64,000 bases of DNA from Endozoicomonas_A sp049275935 (GTDB taxonomy: Bacteria > Pseudomonadota > Gammaproteobacteria > Pseudomonadales > Endozoicomonadaceae): contig NZ_CP184830.1 of assembly GCF_049275935.1 (NCBI RefSeq), positions 4,588,001 through 4,652,000 of the forward strand, in the 5' to 3' direction. A program made the translations under genes and the position numbers. The notes under the pieces were generated by a model that was not told the origin of the DNA, did no database searches, and saw only the letters and a program-made list of their open reading frames with translations. Below are positions 44,401 through 52,836 of this stretch, in pieces (position 1 is the first letter of the stretch; each line of letters opens with the position of its first letter).

Positions 44401-47400
44401 GCAAATTTTACGCCGGTTGCCTGTGGGTGATTCACGATCAGGGCGGTGAGTTTTTCGTAGATTTTCAACGCCGAAACAAAGGTTGATTGTGCATTCACAT
44501 GGCGATAACGATCAAACACCATAAAAGACGAGAACAGGTCTTCAAAACGTTTGTTCAAGTCTGCGTTCAAGATCCGTTGATACTGTAATAACGGCTCAAA
44601 TTCCATATGGAACGTCTTGGCGTCAGGAATCAGTTTATCAATTAATTTCAAGTCTGAACCTGCCACAGGATCAGAATCGGAACGGCGAACCCTTTGTACT
44701 TTTGCCGGTCTTGTGACTGCCGGATAGCGGTGCCGCAGGGAAGGTGGCAGAAGACTGTCATCTGCGGTCATAGTGCCAATGGCAGCCAGTTGCAGACGAT
44801 AAGTACCGTTCCTGTCAGGCTCTGCCGTCAGTTCCAGATGACGTCCCAGGGAGCCGCGTCCGGTCACTGCCAGACGCAAAGATTTTCTACTGTCTGTCTC
44901 TGTCGTTTGATTAAACCTTACCTCAACGGAAAGGGTGTCTTTGACCATCATCTGACGGGGGTTCACTACCGGTAACGGCAGTTTGTCCTGTCCGGGATAG
45001 TGCTGTGGCAAACCAAGCTCAGTACGAATCCGGTTTTTGGCCGCATTGATATCTTCTTCTGGTGCCAGCCCAAGCGCCAGCCGTAATGCCTCCCCCAGTT
45101 GGTAAAAGAACGAAAGATGGCCTGCCAGCCATCCGGAACCGTAGGGCAGGTTCCCCTCATCCGGATCAAAAGGGATAAGCGTGAAGGTGCCGTTATTGAC
45201 TGTCTGGTTAATGGGTGCAAGGTCTGTCCCATTATTCGGGGCAAGATCATGGACAGTGTCATTTTCCGCACCATGATCGATGGGCAGGTAGGGCAGTGGG
45301 CCGGACTGACTGCCGGGGAACGCACCATTGCGATCGGGGATAATCAAGCTGACATACTCCCCGGGGATCGTCCTGTTGCGCTCATCGGGGTGGACCTTAA
45401 ATATACCTTGGTCGTGTATGTCGCCAAGGGTGTCAGGTCTTATCGGGGTCGTTACGTTGCCCGACAGCATTCGTAACGCGTCGGTATTGTTCAACCGGTG
45501 TCTGAACAGGTCGCTGGCATCCACCAGTTGCCGCAGGTCACTGGCGAGGGTCTGATTACCGGAACTGGCCAGATAGTCCGGTGTCAGGTAAACCCCTATC
45601 CAGTCACCCAGAGCCTTGAGGGTAAGGAATCTGCCCCGAACGCTGCGGGTGGTGTCGTTAAAGAGCGGCGCCTGTTCCGGCTCCAACAGGCCATCGTATT
45701 CATCCTGTTGTGCTTCGTCATTTTTCTTCAGGCGCTGAAGGTTTGCCAGAGCCGTATTGTTGGGATCTCGGGCGATCAGCCAGTCCAGACTGTCATCGAG
45801 CGCCCTGCGGAAAAACCATTGTTCACTGCGCAACGGTTGTTCGTCGTAAACGGTTTCGATGGCCTTGAGCAAATCCGCCATTTCCCCGCCTGTACGGTTA
45901 CTCTCCGCTGACGCTTGCCAGTCTCCCATAACGCTGGCAAGTGCTGGCGCCAGCCCGTCACCCTGATAAAGTTCCCGGACGGCATCAACAAAGTCTTCGG
46001 CTGTGCCGCCACGTTTCCTGAGGTCATGGCGTTGGCCTGACATCAGTCGCTGGTATAGATCACCGGACTCTGGTGGCCATTGCCGGGCCTGGTAACGTTC
46101 ATCAAGCCCATAATGCGGTTGCAGTGCTTTCAGCCTGTTGTCAGTGATTCCCCAGAGCTGTTCAATACCGGCCACAGCCACGGCATTGTCGGTCAGGGTT
46201 TTTCGCCATGCAGGTACCAACAGGGATGACAGTCCGTGTCCAAGAGCCTCGTCAGAGTGCCGGGAAAGATCGGCGGCTCCCAGACGAATCAGTGGCTGAC
46301 TGTCGTTTGTGAAGGTTGCGTCACTGTCAATAAATAATCGGTCGGACTCTGCCTTGATAAGAGGGACCTTGTGATCCGGGCCACCCGGATCACTGGCAAT
46401 CTGCAGTCCGTGAAGAAAGGTCAGCAATTGCCGGTTAAAACCACCGTATAGAAACAGTCCTGCCAATTTCTTGAGGTCAAAAACCAGCCGCTGGAGCGTT
46501 TGTGCCGGATCTTTGTAACCGAGTGAATGGTAGCCTTCCACATCAAGGGTGATGTCGGCCAGTCGCAGTGGCGGAGCGGCGTCGCCCTGGGGGTATACCC
46601 TGATGCCTATTTCTGTTCCGTTAGCCCGGGTGCGGTAACCATCGCCAAAAGCAGGGCAGGCTATTGTCTCGTCGATGCGCAAAAGAGGCGCGACGGGTGT
46701 GAAAGGAGAAAAACTGTCAGGCACTGGTCTGGTAACATTGCCTGTTGGACGGATCTCCTCACTTTTGAGCCAGGCAAGTGTTTGACCAAGATCGTTTTTA
46801 GAATGCCAGTGTCTGGCTTGCAGTTGGGCACTTAGAGGAGTTGGCGGCTTCTCAGGATTTTTTGGGGCATTGAACAGATCAGGAAGCAAAGACTCCAGCC
46901 AATAGAGTGAAGCCGGTGATACTTTCTGATTCAACCATTTGGCAGCCAGGGTTTCAGAAATAAAGTCGAGCTGTGTTTGCGTGGCTATAGCGGAAACCAC
47001 ATCATCAGTCTGACTAATGGGAGACGGGATTAAACCACCACTATTTTCTGCGGAACCATGCTGGCGAGCCTGAAATTCTGACCAGAAGTTATTGGGGTCA
47101 CAGGCTTCATAAACGACCATTGCCATATTTTTCAGCAACGTGGCAACGAGTTGGTCAGCTCCGAGCGATTGCCCGATTAACAATGTAACGCCATCGTCGT
47201 CATAAAAGATATTCTGACCCGGCAAATCAGAGTCAGACAGGATAATACTGATATTCCGATGTAAATAGTGGGGAAAAAAACCGGACTGCTCGATTAACCA
47301 GAAGGCTCTGTCAATGGCTGTCCTGACCGTGCTGATGTGTGCTGGCGTGGCAAAGGCTGATCCGGGGCTGGCCTGATCCGTTGACAGTCTGATGCTAAAA

Positions 47401-47507
47401 ATATCGGTATTAACAATGGCCGGGTAAAACCAGCCATCGCTGGTCTTGAACCACTGTCTTTTGGGAGTAGGATTGAGAGGGTTTGTATCAGTTAGATTGG
47501 CGGGCAT
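43896..47507 (-). CDS. Giant toxin copy 2, N-terminal part (1203 codons), out of frame with the rest
   Basis: The ATG at 47507 has GGAG 10 nt upstream and its product matches the N-terminus of copy 1 residue for residue over long stretches. The frame ends 'DKKKIPNAE' and soon stops, because the A10 tract at 43982-43991 is one base longer than the equivalent A-rich site in copy 1. Residues 1-950 have no recognised domain, but about 395-580 form the first occurrence of a recurrent module (LYQRL followed by GGTAEDF). From about residue 1040 the GT44-like fold begins (LHFVSVN, then INLWYDPNAML). Read across the slip site, the joined product would be about 9155 aa. No signal peptide is visible, as expected for a type I-like or other non-Sec route. 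The split may be a sequencing error, a phase-variable OFF state or a slippage-expressed gene. Confidence 0.88.
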   Translation of the reverse strand: MPANLTDTNPLNPTPKRQWFKTSDGWFYPAIVNTDIFSIRLSTDQASPGSAFATPAHISTVRTAIDRAFWLIEQSGFFPHYLHRNISIILSDSDLPGQNIFYDDDGVTLLIGQSLGADQLVATLLKNMAMVVYEACDPNNFWSEFQARQHGSAENSGGLIPSPISQTDDVVSAIATQTQLDFISETLAAKWLNQKVSPASLYWLESLLPDLFNAPKNPEKPPTPLSAQLQARHWHSKNDLGQTLAWLKSEEIRPTGNVTRPVPDSFSPFTPVAPLLRIDETIACPAFGDGYRTRANGTEIGIRVYPQGDAAPPLRLADITLDVEGYHSLGYKDPAQTLQRLVFDLKKLAGLFLYGGFNRQLLTFLHGLQIASDPGGPDHKVPLIKAESDRLFIDSDATFTNDSQPLIRLGAADLSRHSDEALGHGLSSLLVPAWRKTLTDNAVAVAGIEQLWGITDNRLKALQPHYGLDERYQARQWPPESGDLYQRLMSGQRHDLRKRGGTAEDFVDAVRELYQGDGLAPALASVMGDWQASAESNRTGGEMADLLKAIETVYDEQPLRSEQWFFRRALDDSLDWLIARDPNNTALANLQRLKKNDEAQQDEYDGLLEPEQAPLFNDTTRSVRGRFLTLKALGDWIGVYLTPDYLASSGNQTLASDLRQLVDASDLFRHRLNNTDALRMLSGNVTTPIRPDTLGDIHDQGIFKVHPDERNRTIPGEYVSLIIPDRNGAFPGSQSGPLPYLPIDHGAENDTVHDLAPNNGTDLAPINQTVNNGTFTLIPFDPDEGNLPYGSGWLAGHLSFFYQLGEALRLALGLAPEEDINAAKNRIRTELGLPQHYPGQDKLPLPVVNPRQMMVKDTLSVEVRFNQTTETDSRKSLRLAVTGRGSLGRHLELTAEPDRNGTYRLQLAAIGTMTADDSLLPPSLRHRYPAVTRPAKVQRVRRSDSDPVAGSDLKLIDKLIPDAKTFHMEFEPLLQYQRILNADLNKRFEDLFSSFMVFDRYRHVNAQSTFVSALKIYEKLTALIVNHPQATGVKFAKLATNIRRWLESNLKPVPPQLHFVSVNPTDDELKRIRSWILANSESGLKINLWYDPNAMLAGVLAEALKESMTRKLAGQTNPGNPSDFESGLLKDLMKLQDEAWKAIKPKIERGQPFDQAVKNFLTGHLKYKADLDKKKIPNAEILAGICTADRVFLPTGEVFPHRS
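43982..43991 (-). other. A10 homopolymer frameshift site in giant toxin copy 2
   Basis: The plus strand shows ten T (A10 on the coding strand). Copy 1 has AAG AAA AAA at the same codons, keeping frame 'DKKKAQM'. Copy 2 needs nine A to read 'DKKKSQM' and join its two frames. The flanking coding sequence is otherwise conserved and open on both sides. Confidence 0.9.
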
Positions 47508-47630
47508 GCAGGAAGCTCTCCGGAGCTGTAATGAATTCTACCGAAGTACAACAGTGGGAAAGACCAACTGGAGTAATGCAACAGATGTTGCTTATCAGTA
47601 ATATCACTGTGTTAATGATTTCTGAGTTTT

Positions 47631-48272
47631 TCAACCCTGACTCATCGTAGTCGAAGGTAGTGGAGTCGTCAGGTTTTGTATCATTCCCTGGCTTGCCGAC
47701 GGTACAAACGACGTGCTCTCGCCACTGCGATTGCCCGACAGGGCACTGAGGTCCTGAACCAGTCGCTGGTAGTGCTGGTAAAGTTCCGTATCATTCAGGC
47801 TTGCCATCACTGGTTGTTCACTTTCCGCTGTACCCGTTCCAACGTCGCCTTCCTCACCTCCGACCAGGCTGCACAGGTAATTAACCAGCCGTTGCCCCCT
47901 GGATCTCAGGCTTAAGCTGATGGCATCAGAGCTGTCAGCTGCGGCAAAATGAACCAGTTTGCTCCCGGCCCGTGTTCGCCTGCCCAGCGGCAGGCCCCGG
48001 CGAATCCAGGCGGCCAGGATAAAACTGCCGCCAGTGACCGGAGGTGGCATCAGGCGGGATAAACCGGCGGGGCAACGAGCCTGGTCACCGCTTTCAGTGG
48101 CATTACGCCGAGCCAGCGAATGCCAGCTTGCCGCCTGCAAATCTGCGAGGCTAACACCAGCCATTCGAACACGGTTAAACGAAGCAGGGGCGAATTTGCT
48201 AACGATTTGTGCCTTTGTTCCTGCATTGGGGGGTCCGCTGTCAGAAGGTTGTCCATCTTTATTACCTGCCAA
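47631..48272 (-). pseudogene. Chimeric remnant of a giant toxin tail (213 codons)
   Basis: The open frame has three parts. Its first 22 or so codons (AGNKDGQPSDSG) match the linker of the RING-WD40 protein (AGNEDGQPSGSR at about 52190-52150). Next comes the pre-LamG and early LamG region of the giant toxin (FNRVRMAGVSLADLQAASW to AISLSL). Then, after an in-frame loss of about 290 residues, comes the polar C-terminal tail (GQRLVNYLCSLVGG to the end). It is therefore a recombination product that kept an open frame. Whether it is expressed is unclear; no strong ribosome binding site is seen. It lies just upstream of copy 2, as expected for debris of a further array member. Confidence 0.75.
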
Positions 48273-48379
48273 TTAAATTATCGGAAATTGCTGGGGAATT
48301 GCCATCAATCTGCTCACCTAGCTTTCTTTAGAAGTTTGGGGAGTTCGATGTGGCTACGCAATCGGTTTGATTATTTTTG

Positions 48380-48880
48380 ATGCATTTTTTTGTTTTTATA
48401 ACAACTTTAAGTAGTGTGGCTGAGTCTCAAGATAGTCCAGATGAGGTTGCAAAAGATTTATTAGTATTTTTTTCTGTTGTCAACGATTACCGAAAAGGAG
48501 CAGATACAGACAGTGAACTTTTATTCGGTGGTTATACGAAGGGTGTGGGTGGTGGTGTATGTATTTGTGCAGGTGCTCGAGTCAATAAATATTGGGTACT
48601 TACATCGAAAACTTGCGCCAAGCTTATTAAGTCAATCTTGTTAGAAGGTGAAAAATCAAAAGTCGAACATGAGATAGGATTTTTCGTTAAACTTTTCAGC
48701 AAAGATAATCCCAAGGGTATTGGTTATATTACTGTTACAGCAAACATAATATTAGATAACAATAAACCAATTGCTTTAATTGGTATTGAGTCAGCAGAGA
48801 GTGCAAGTGGCTACCTTGACTTAAGTTCGGCAGAAGAAGAAGTAAATAATGGAGATGTAAAAATCATAGGTAGAAGGTGA
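48380..48880 (+). CDS. Degenerate trypsin-like protein fragment
   Basis: About 166 residues with a hydrophobic start (HFFVFITTLSSVAES) that could be an export signal. GGGVCICAGARVNKYWVLTSKTCAKLI aligns with the chymotrypsin-family block CxGxLI...WVLTAAHC, with the catalytic His replaced by Thr. KPIALIGIES aligns with the DIALIKL block, with the catalytic Asp replaced by Pro. After the stop, a shifted frame still reads GSNSSPWFAQ, reminiscent of the GDSGSPWF serine block. I read this as a decayed or non-catalytic S1 protease. It is AT-richer than the toxin genes and on the opposite strand, suggesting separate acquisition. The ATG at 48380 is used here; a TTG lies one codon upstream. Confidence 0.45.
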   Translation: MHFFVFITTLSSVAESQDSPDEVAKDLLVFFSVVNDYRKGADTDSELLFGGYTKGVGGGVCICAGARVNKYWVLTSKTCAKLIKSILLEGEKSKVEHEIGFFVKLFSKDNPKGIGYITVTANIILDNNKPIALIGIESAESASGYLDLSSAEEEVNNGDVKIIGRR

Positions 48881-49153
48881 TACGGAAGCAATAGTTCTCC
48901 GTGGTTTGCTCAGTGAGTATTTTCTGGTTTCTGAGGAACAGGTATGGAGATACGACGGTGATTGTGTAATATCTGACATTTAGCTCAAACTTCAGTAAAA
49001 TGCCTTTAAATAGCACCTTTGCGGAGCTTGGAATTACTGAGAAAAGGTAGCCCCTGATTTTTATTTGTGACACCATACCTTCAAATCACATAAACCGGGG
49101 GCGGGAACTAACTCAACTTTACCCAATCAGGGCTTTTTATAAAGAGGGATACT
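48881..49153. other. Intergenic region with protease-like debris
   Basis: Apart from the shifted continuation of the trypsin-like fragment near 48885-48960, I see no gene, convincing terminator or RNA here. Confidence 0.4.
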
Positions 49154-49432
49154 TTAAAAGCTCGCTGCAATAGTAGCCACAGATACAACCAAAAGGCTAA
49201 AGACTCCCGCTGTTAAGGAAGCTGCGCCAGCTGTGCATGTTTTTCCGCTGCAATCTCCATCTGAGTTACAGATACATGTACTTGTCTGCAATTTTCCAGC
49301 TTTGCCGTTTGTAATGCTACATTTACCAAAGCAACCACAGGCTGTGCAATTGCTACAAGTCCAGGTGCCAACTTCTACGTCACTCGATCTGACACCGTCG
49401 AAATCACAACAAGTTGCTGTCCCGCTAGCCTC
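49154..49432 (-). pseudogene. C-terminal fragment of a Cys-rich protein with hydrophobic tail
   Basis: There are 92 open codons with no start, bounded upstream by the TAG of the inverted-repeat element's edge. The fragment has 11 Cys, including a CxxCxxCxC block (TCSNCTACGCFGKC), and ends in a hydrophobic stretch (SLTAGVFSLLVVSVATIAASF) with no charged residues after it. This looks like the end of a secreted, disulfide-rich, membrane-tethered protein whose N-terminal half was lost when the 49433-49599 element arrived or by a later deletion. No family recognised. Confidence 0.5.
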
Positions 49433-49599
49433 CTAGGAGCCTGACCGAGAATAGACTGCCCTACTGCGGCGGCAGCAAATTGGTCTGAAAATCCGCTTTT
49501 GTTCGTCAAATAGCTCGCTATTCTCCTCACAAAACCGAATTTTCATCCTCAATTTTCTGCCGTCCTCGCTACGGGCGCTATTCTCGGTCAGGCTCCTAG
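49433..49599. mobile_element. 167-bp MITE-like element with 22-bp perfect terminal inverted repeats
   Basis: Positions 49433-49454 and 49578-49599 are exact reverse complements, and both ends carry CTAG. If CTAG is the duplicated target, the element resembles non-autonomous derivatives of IS5-type elements, which favour such 4-bp sites; this family assignment is inferred. It has no coding capacity. It sits directly after the RING-WD40 stop codon and against the Cys-rich fragment. Confidence 0.7.
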
Positions 49600-49604
49600 T
49601 GGAG

Positions 49605-52604
49605 TTACTCTTCCTTCCATAGTTCAGTAATTTTCACAATGCTGCTACAACTTTCAGATGTTGGTAAAAAAAAACTTTGGGTCAGCACAAAGCGGCTATC
49701 GGCGCTGAAGTTGGTTGCGTGGATTGGATAGGGGTGGCGAATTTCTTGTTCCCATGACCCATCGCCCTCCAGTTGAATGATTTTCGCGGTACGATCAAAA
49801 CCAAAGGTCATAACTAAGCGGCCATCGGTACTGAAGGTGGCTGAAGTGCCCCGATCATTGTGATGGATAGTGAGTCCTTGATCCCATGATCCTCCATTTT
49901 TGTGGCTATGGATTTTTGCGGTTCCATCATAACTGCTGGTTACTGCATGTTGGCTATCGGGACTGAAGGTGGCTGATAAGACCCAATGATTATGGTGGAT
50001 AGTGATTTCTTTTTCCCATAATGCATCGGTTTTTTCGCCGTAGATTTTTGCCTCTTTGTCGAAACTGGCGGTCATCACATGGTGGCTATCGGGGCTGAAA
50101 GTGGCTGAGGTGATACGATCAATATGGGAAATGATGGCTTTTACTCCCCATGTTCCGTCGGCCCGTTTACCAATGATTTTAACCAGTTCGTCATCACTGC
50201 CGATAGTCAGCACATGTCGGCTATCGGGGCTAAAGGCGGCTGATCTGATCGAACTAACAGTCCTGATGTGACCGATGGTAACTTCTTTTTCCCATGACTT
50301 ATCGTCTTTCTGGCCAATGATTTTTGCCGTACCATCGTCACTTGCGGTCACCACATGGCGGTTGTCGGGGCTAAAGATAGCTGAGTTGACTTCGCGCTTA
50401 TGGATTACGTTGATTTTTACTTGCCATGATCCATCGGCTGATTTGCCCGTGATTTTTACCACGTTATCTTTGCCAACAGTCACCACATGGCTAGCATCAG
50501 GACTGAAGCTGGCTAAATGGATCGGACCATCATGGTGGGTGATCCCTTCTTGTTCCCATGATCCACTCTCCTTCAGAACATAAATTTTTGCGGTCCCATC
50601 GTCACCGGCGGTCAACACGCGGCTACTATTGGCGTTGAAGGTGGCTAAACGAATGGGCCCATCGTGGCGGATAGTGATTTCTTCTTGCCATGATCTATCC
50701 TCCTTTCGAACATAGATTTTTGCTGTCCCATCGTCACTGGTGGTCAACACACGGCGACTATCGGCGCTGAAGCTGGCTATTATGACCGGACTACCGTGGT
50801 GGATAGTGAACTCTTCCATCCATGTTCCATCGGACTGATAAACATAGATTTTCGCAGTGCCATCGTCACTGGCGGTCACCACAAGGTGGTTATTGGCGCT
50901 GAAGGTGGCTGAGTTGATCACGTCGTCATGGCGGATCTTGGCTTTTGTCACGGGATGAATGAGGGTTCGCAAGAGTTTTGCAAACCGTGAATCATCAGAT
51001 GCCTGGCTGCTATGTCGGCAAAATTGGACAAAATGGTACAAGGTTGCATAATTTTTTTCTGTTTTATTCCATTCCTTAACGGCTCTTTTTGCAATAGCTA
51101 AAGAATGACAACCGTCGTATTTTTTCAATAGTTTGTTAAAGTCGTTAAGTTTTGTTGTTAAGCCATTTAATTGTGTACGACATGTAGGACAATCTTGGAC
51201 TGCACGATCCCGCCTCCTTTTTTCGAGCCACTGACTTAAACAATCAACGTGATAAAAGTGATTGCAGCACGTTTTCACTATATTTGACGAGCGTTCAAAC
51301 GGCTCCTTACATACCGCGCACTCTGCACCAATAATTTGACTGGATTCATGTTTATCCACACGCAGTCCATTATTGGCAAAAGCAGTGATCGCTATGAAAT
51401 CATTTTGCATACACTGTTCATTTGATAAGCGTATTAATTCAAGGAACGATGAGTGCTGGTTAAATTGTTTCAAGGTATCCAGAAAGGGGGAGGGGAGTGT
51501 TAATGATTGTGGATTATTTATAATCTCATTCCTTATGGCTAAATCTGATATTTTTTCTAATAGATTGCGAATACGCTCAACCGGGTTTGAATGAAGCAGG
51601 AACAATTGAAGGAAGTACTCAGTAAAGCAACATTTTTCGAAATCCCCTATCTGCGGTGGTTGGTCAGGTTGGTTGAGCTTGTGGATTATGTCCAGAACAA
51701 TCTCAGACAAAATCATCTGGCAGTTGTTGCCAGCGGCTTCTATCAGCTGCCTGATAAATCGGTTGCGTGTTGATTGCTCAAGGGAAGAACGCGGCAGTGC
51801 CAATATCGCCTCAAGAGGAGTAATAGTATCGCCGCTGATGTTTGTGCCTTTTGTTTCCAGAACCTGCAAACGCTGAGGCATGTCCAGCTTCTCTAACATT
51901 TCCCTGAATTTAAAAGCGGCGTTGGGATTGTCGCTTGCAATAATAGCTAAAAGCTTGTTGGCAAGTAGCTGAAGGTCCTGAGTCGAAGCATTATTTTTAC
52001 CCTCCTCGCCATTGTCGTCTTCTCTGTTATTGCCATCGCCGCTGCCACTATTTTCTTCTCCGGGTGATTTGTTCTCTCGGTTTTCAGGTGCTTTTCTTTG
52101 CTCCTGTTGATGGTGGTGGTTAGTTGCGTCATTTGATTCTGCATTAGGTCTGCTGCCAGAGGGTTGTCCATCCTCATTACCTGCCTGTCGGCCATCATCA
52201 TGATGGGTCTTGCCTATGGACATCAGCCAGTTGATGACGGGTTGCAGAACAGCCAGGTCAATTTCGAATAATCCCGATGGCCTGCCGCCTCCACCTCCCC
52301 AGGGCGGAGGCGGCGAATAAAAAAAGCCTCCGTCGCCGACACCGGGAAAATCGGCTTTGTCAGCGAGCTTGCCTCCTGTCACTGTCAGTGTGCTATTGCG
52401 GGTTTTCCCATCATTGATTTCAATCAGAGTCTTGCGCCCATCGGGATGATGACGGTCAATAAGGTTTGAGGAATAACATAACGGCACAATCATCATAGCC
52501 AGCAGGGAAAAAGCAAAAATACCAACCACGTCCTTCTTGTTTGTCAGGAAATGCCAGAACAGTCCGTGTTGAATGTCTGTTCTGACAAAATAAAGGAACG
52601 CCAT
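49605..52604 (-). CDS. Membrane-anchored RING-H2 / WD40-repeat protein, E3 ubiquitin ligase-like
   Basis: A 999-residue protein. A hydrophobic segment (about residues 27-45, VVGIFAFSLLAMMIVPL) follows a short basic N-terminus and suggests a signal anchor. A Gly/Pro-rich and then polar, low-complexity linker runs to about 210, followed by a helical region. Residues about 427-475 form a RING-H2 finger with all eight ligands visible: CAVC, CNHFYHVDC and CPTC. From about 550 to the end are ten WD40-like repeats of about 44 residues, each of the form SATFSPDSxHVxTASDDGTAKI. RING fingers recruit E2 enzymes and WD40 propellers bind substrates, so by family this would ubiquitinate or bind host proteins. 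Bacteria lack the ubiquitin system, which points to a host-directed role. The start ATG has no strong ribosome binding site. Confidence 0.88.
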   Translation of the reverse strand: MAFLYFVRTDIQHGLFWHFLTNKKDVVGIFAFSLLAMMIVPLCYSSNLIDRHHPDGRKTLIEINDGKTRNSTLTVTGGKLADKADFPGVGDGGFFYSPPPPWGGGGGRPSGLFEIDLAVLQPVINWLMSIGKTHHDDGRQAGNEDGQPSGSRPNAESNDATNHHHQQEQRKAPENRENKSPGEENSGSGDGNNREDDNGEEGKNNASTQDLQLLANKLLAIIASDNPNAAFKFREMLEKLDMPQRLQVLETKGTNISGDTITPLEAILALPRSSLEQSTRNRFIRQLIEAAGNNCQMILSEIVLDIIHKLNQPDQPPQIGDFEKCCFTEYFLQLFLLHSNPVERIRNLLEKISDLAIRNEIINNPQSLTLPSPFLDTLKQFNQHSSFLELIRLSNEQCMQNDFIAITAFANNGLRVDKHESSQIIGAECAVCKEPFERSSNIVKTCCNHFYHVDCLSQWLEKRRRDRAVQDCPTCRTQLNGLTTKLNDFNKLLKKYDGCHSLAIAKRAVKEWNKTEKNYATLYHFVQFCRHSSQASDDSRFAKLLRTLIHPVTKAKIRHDDVINSATFSANNHLVVTASDDGTAKIYVYQSDGTWMEEFTIHHGSPVIIASFSADSRRVLTTSDDGTAKIYVRKEDRSWQEEITIRHDGPIRLATFNANSSRVLTAGDDGTAKIYVLKESGSWEQEGITHHDGPIHLASFSPDASHVVTVGKDNVVKITGKSADGSWQVKINVIHKREVNSAIFSPDNRHVVTASDDGTAKIIGQKDDKSWEKEVTIGHIRTVSSIRSAAFSPDSRHVLTIGSDDELVKIIGKRADGTWGVKAIISHIDRITSATFSPDSHHVMTASFDKEAKIYGEKTDALWEKEITIHHNHWVLSATFSPDSQHAVTSSYDGTAKIHSHKNGGSWDQGLTIHHNDRGTSATFSTDGRLVMTFGFDRTAKIIQLEGDGSWEQEIRHPYPIHATNFSADSRFVLTQSFFLPTSESCSSIVKITELWKEE

Positions 52605-52657
52605 GGGTGAATCTCATTATTCGTAGTGCATCAGAGAATAGCCAAGATTTTCCGGGA

Positions 52658-52690
52658 CTACTCTTCTTTCCATAGTTCAATGGTAACTAT
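52658..52690 (-). pseudogene. Possible end of another RING-WD40 copy
   Basis: The reading VTIELWKEE-stop resembles the last residues of the neighbouring gene (ITELWKEE-stop). It lies just upstream of that gene, where a tandem copy would have ended. The match is short and could be chance. Confidence 0.3.
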
Positions 52691-52836
52691 TCAGCACCCA
52701 GCAAAGGATGATTGCAGTAATTCTTCATGGCTATAAGCAGGGCTTCAAAAACATTCTGACCCTGATTTCCGATGCCAGAGATCAGGTTGCCATGGGACGA
52801 GAGCCGAATTTAAACGTGGGGATGAATCAGCTCAGG
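52691..52836. other. Intergenic stretch with an open plus-strand fragment
   Basis: A short plus-strand frame (HGYKQGFKNILTLISDARDQVAMG) is open across most of the gap but has no recognisable family or start. I see no promoter or terminator that I can support. Confidence 0.25.

Noticed and set aside
1..47507. Many plus-strand and minus-strand frames of 60-170 codons inside the toxin copies
   Set aside because: They occur at the same places in both copies as by-products of the conserved giant frame, lack start signals and family similarity, and are shadows.
47578..47591. Palindrome GCAACAGATGTTGC upstream of copy 2 as an operator
   Set aside because: A single 14-bp palindrome without a promoter or a second site is too little evidence.
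48864..49076. Minus-strand 70-codon frame
   Set aside because: No ribosome binding site, family similarity or conserved neighbour; it overlaps the decayed protease region.
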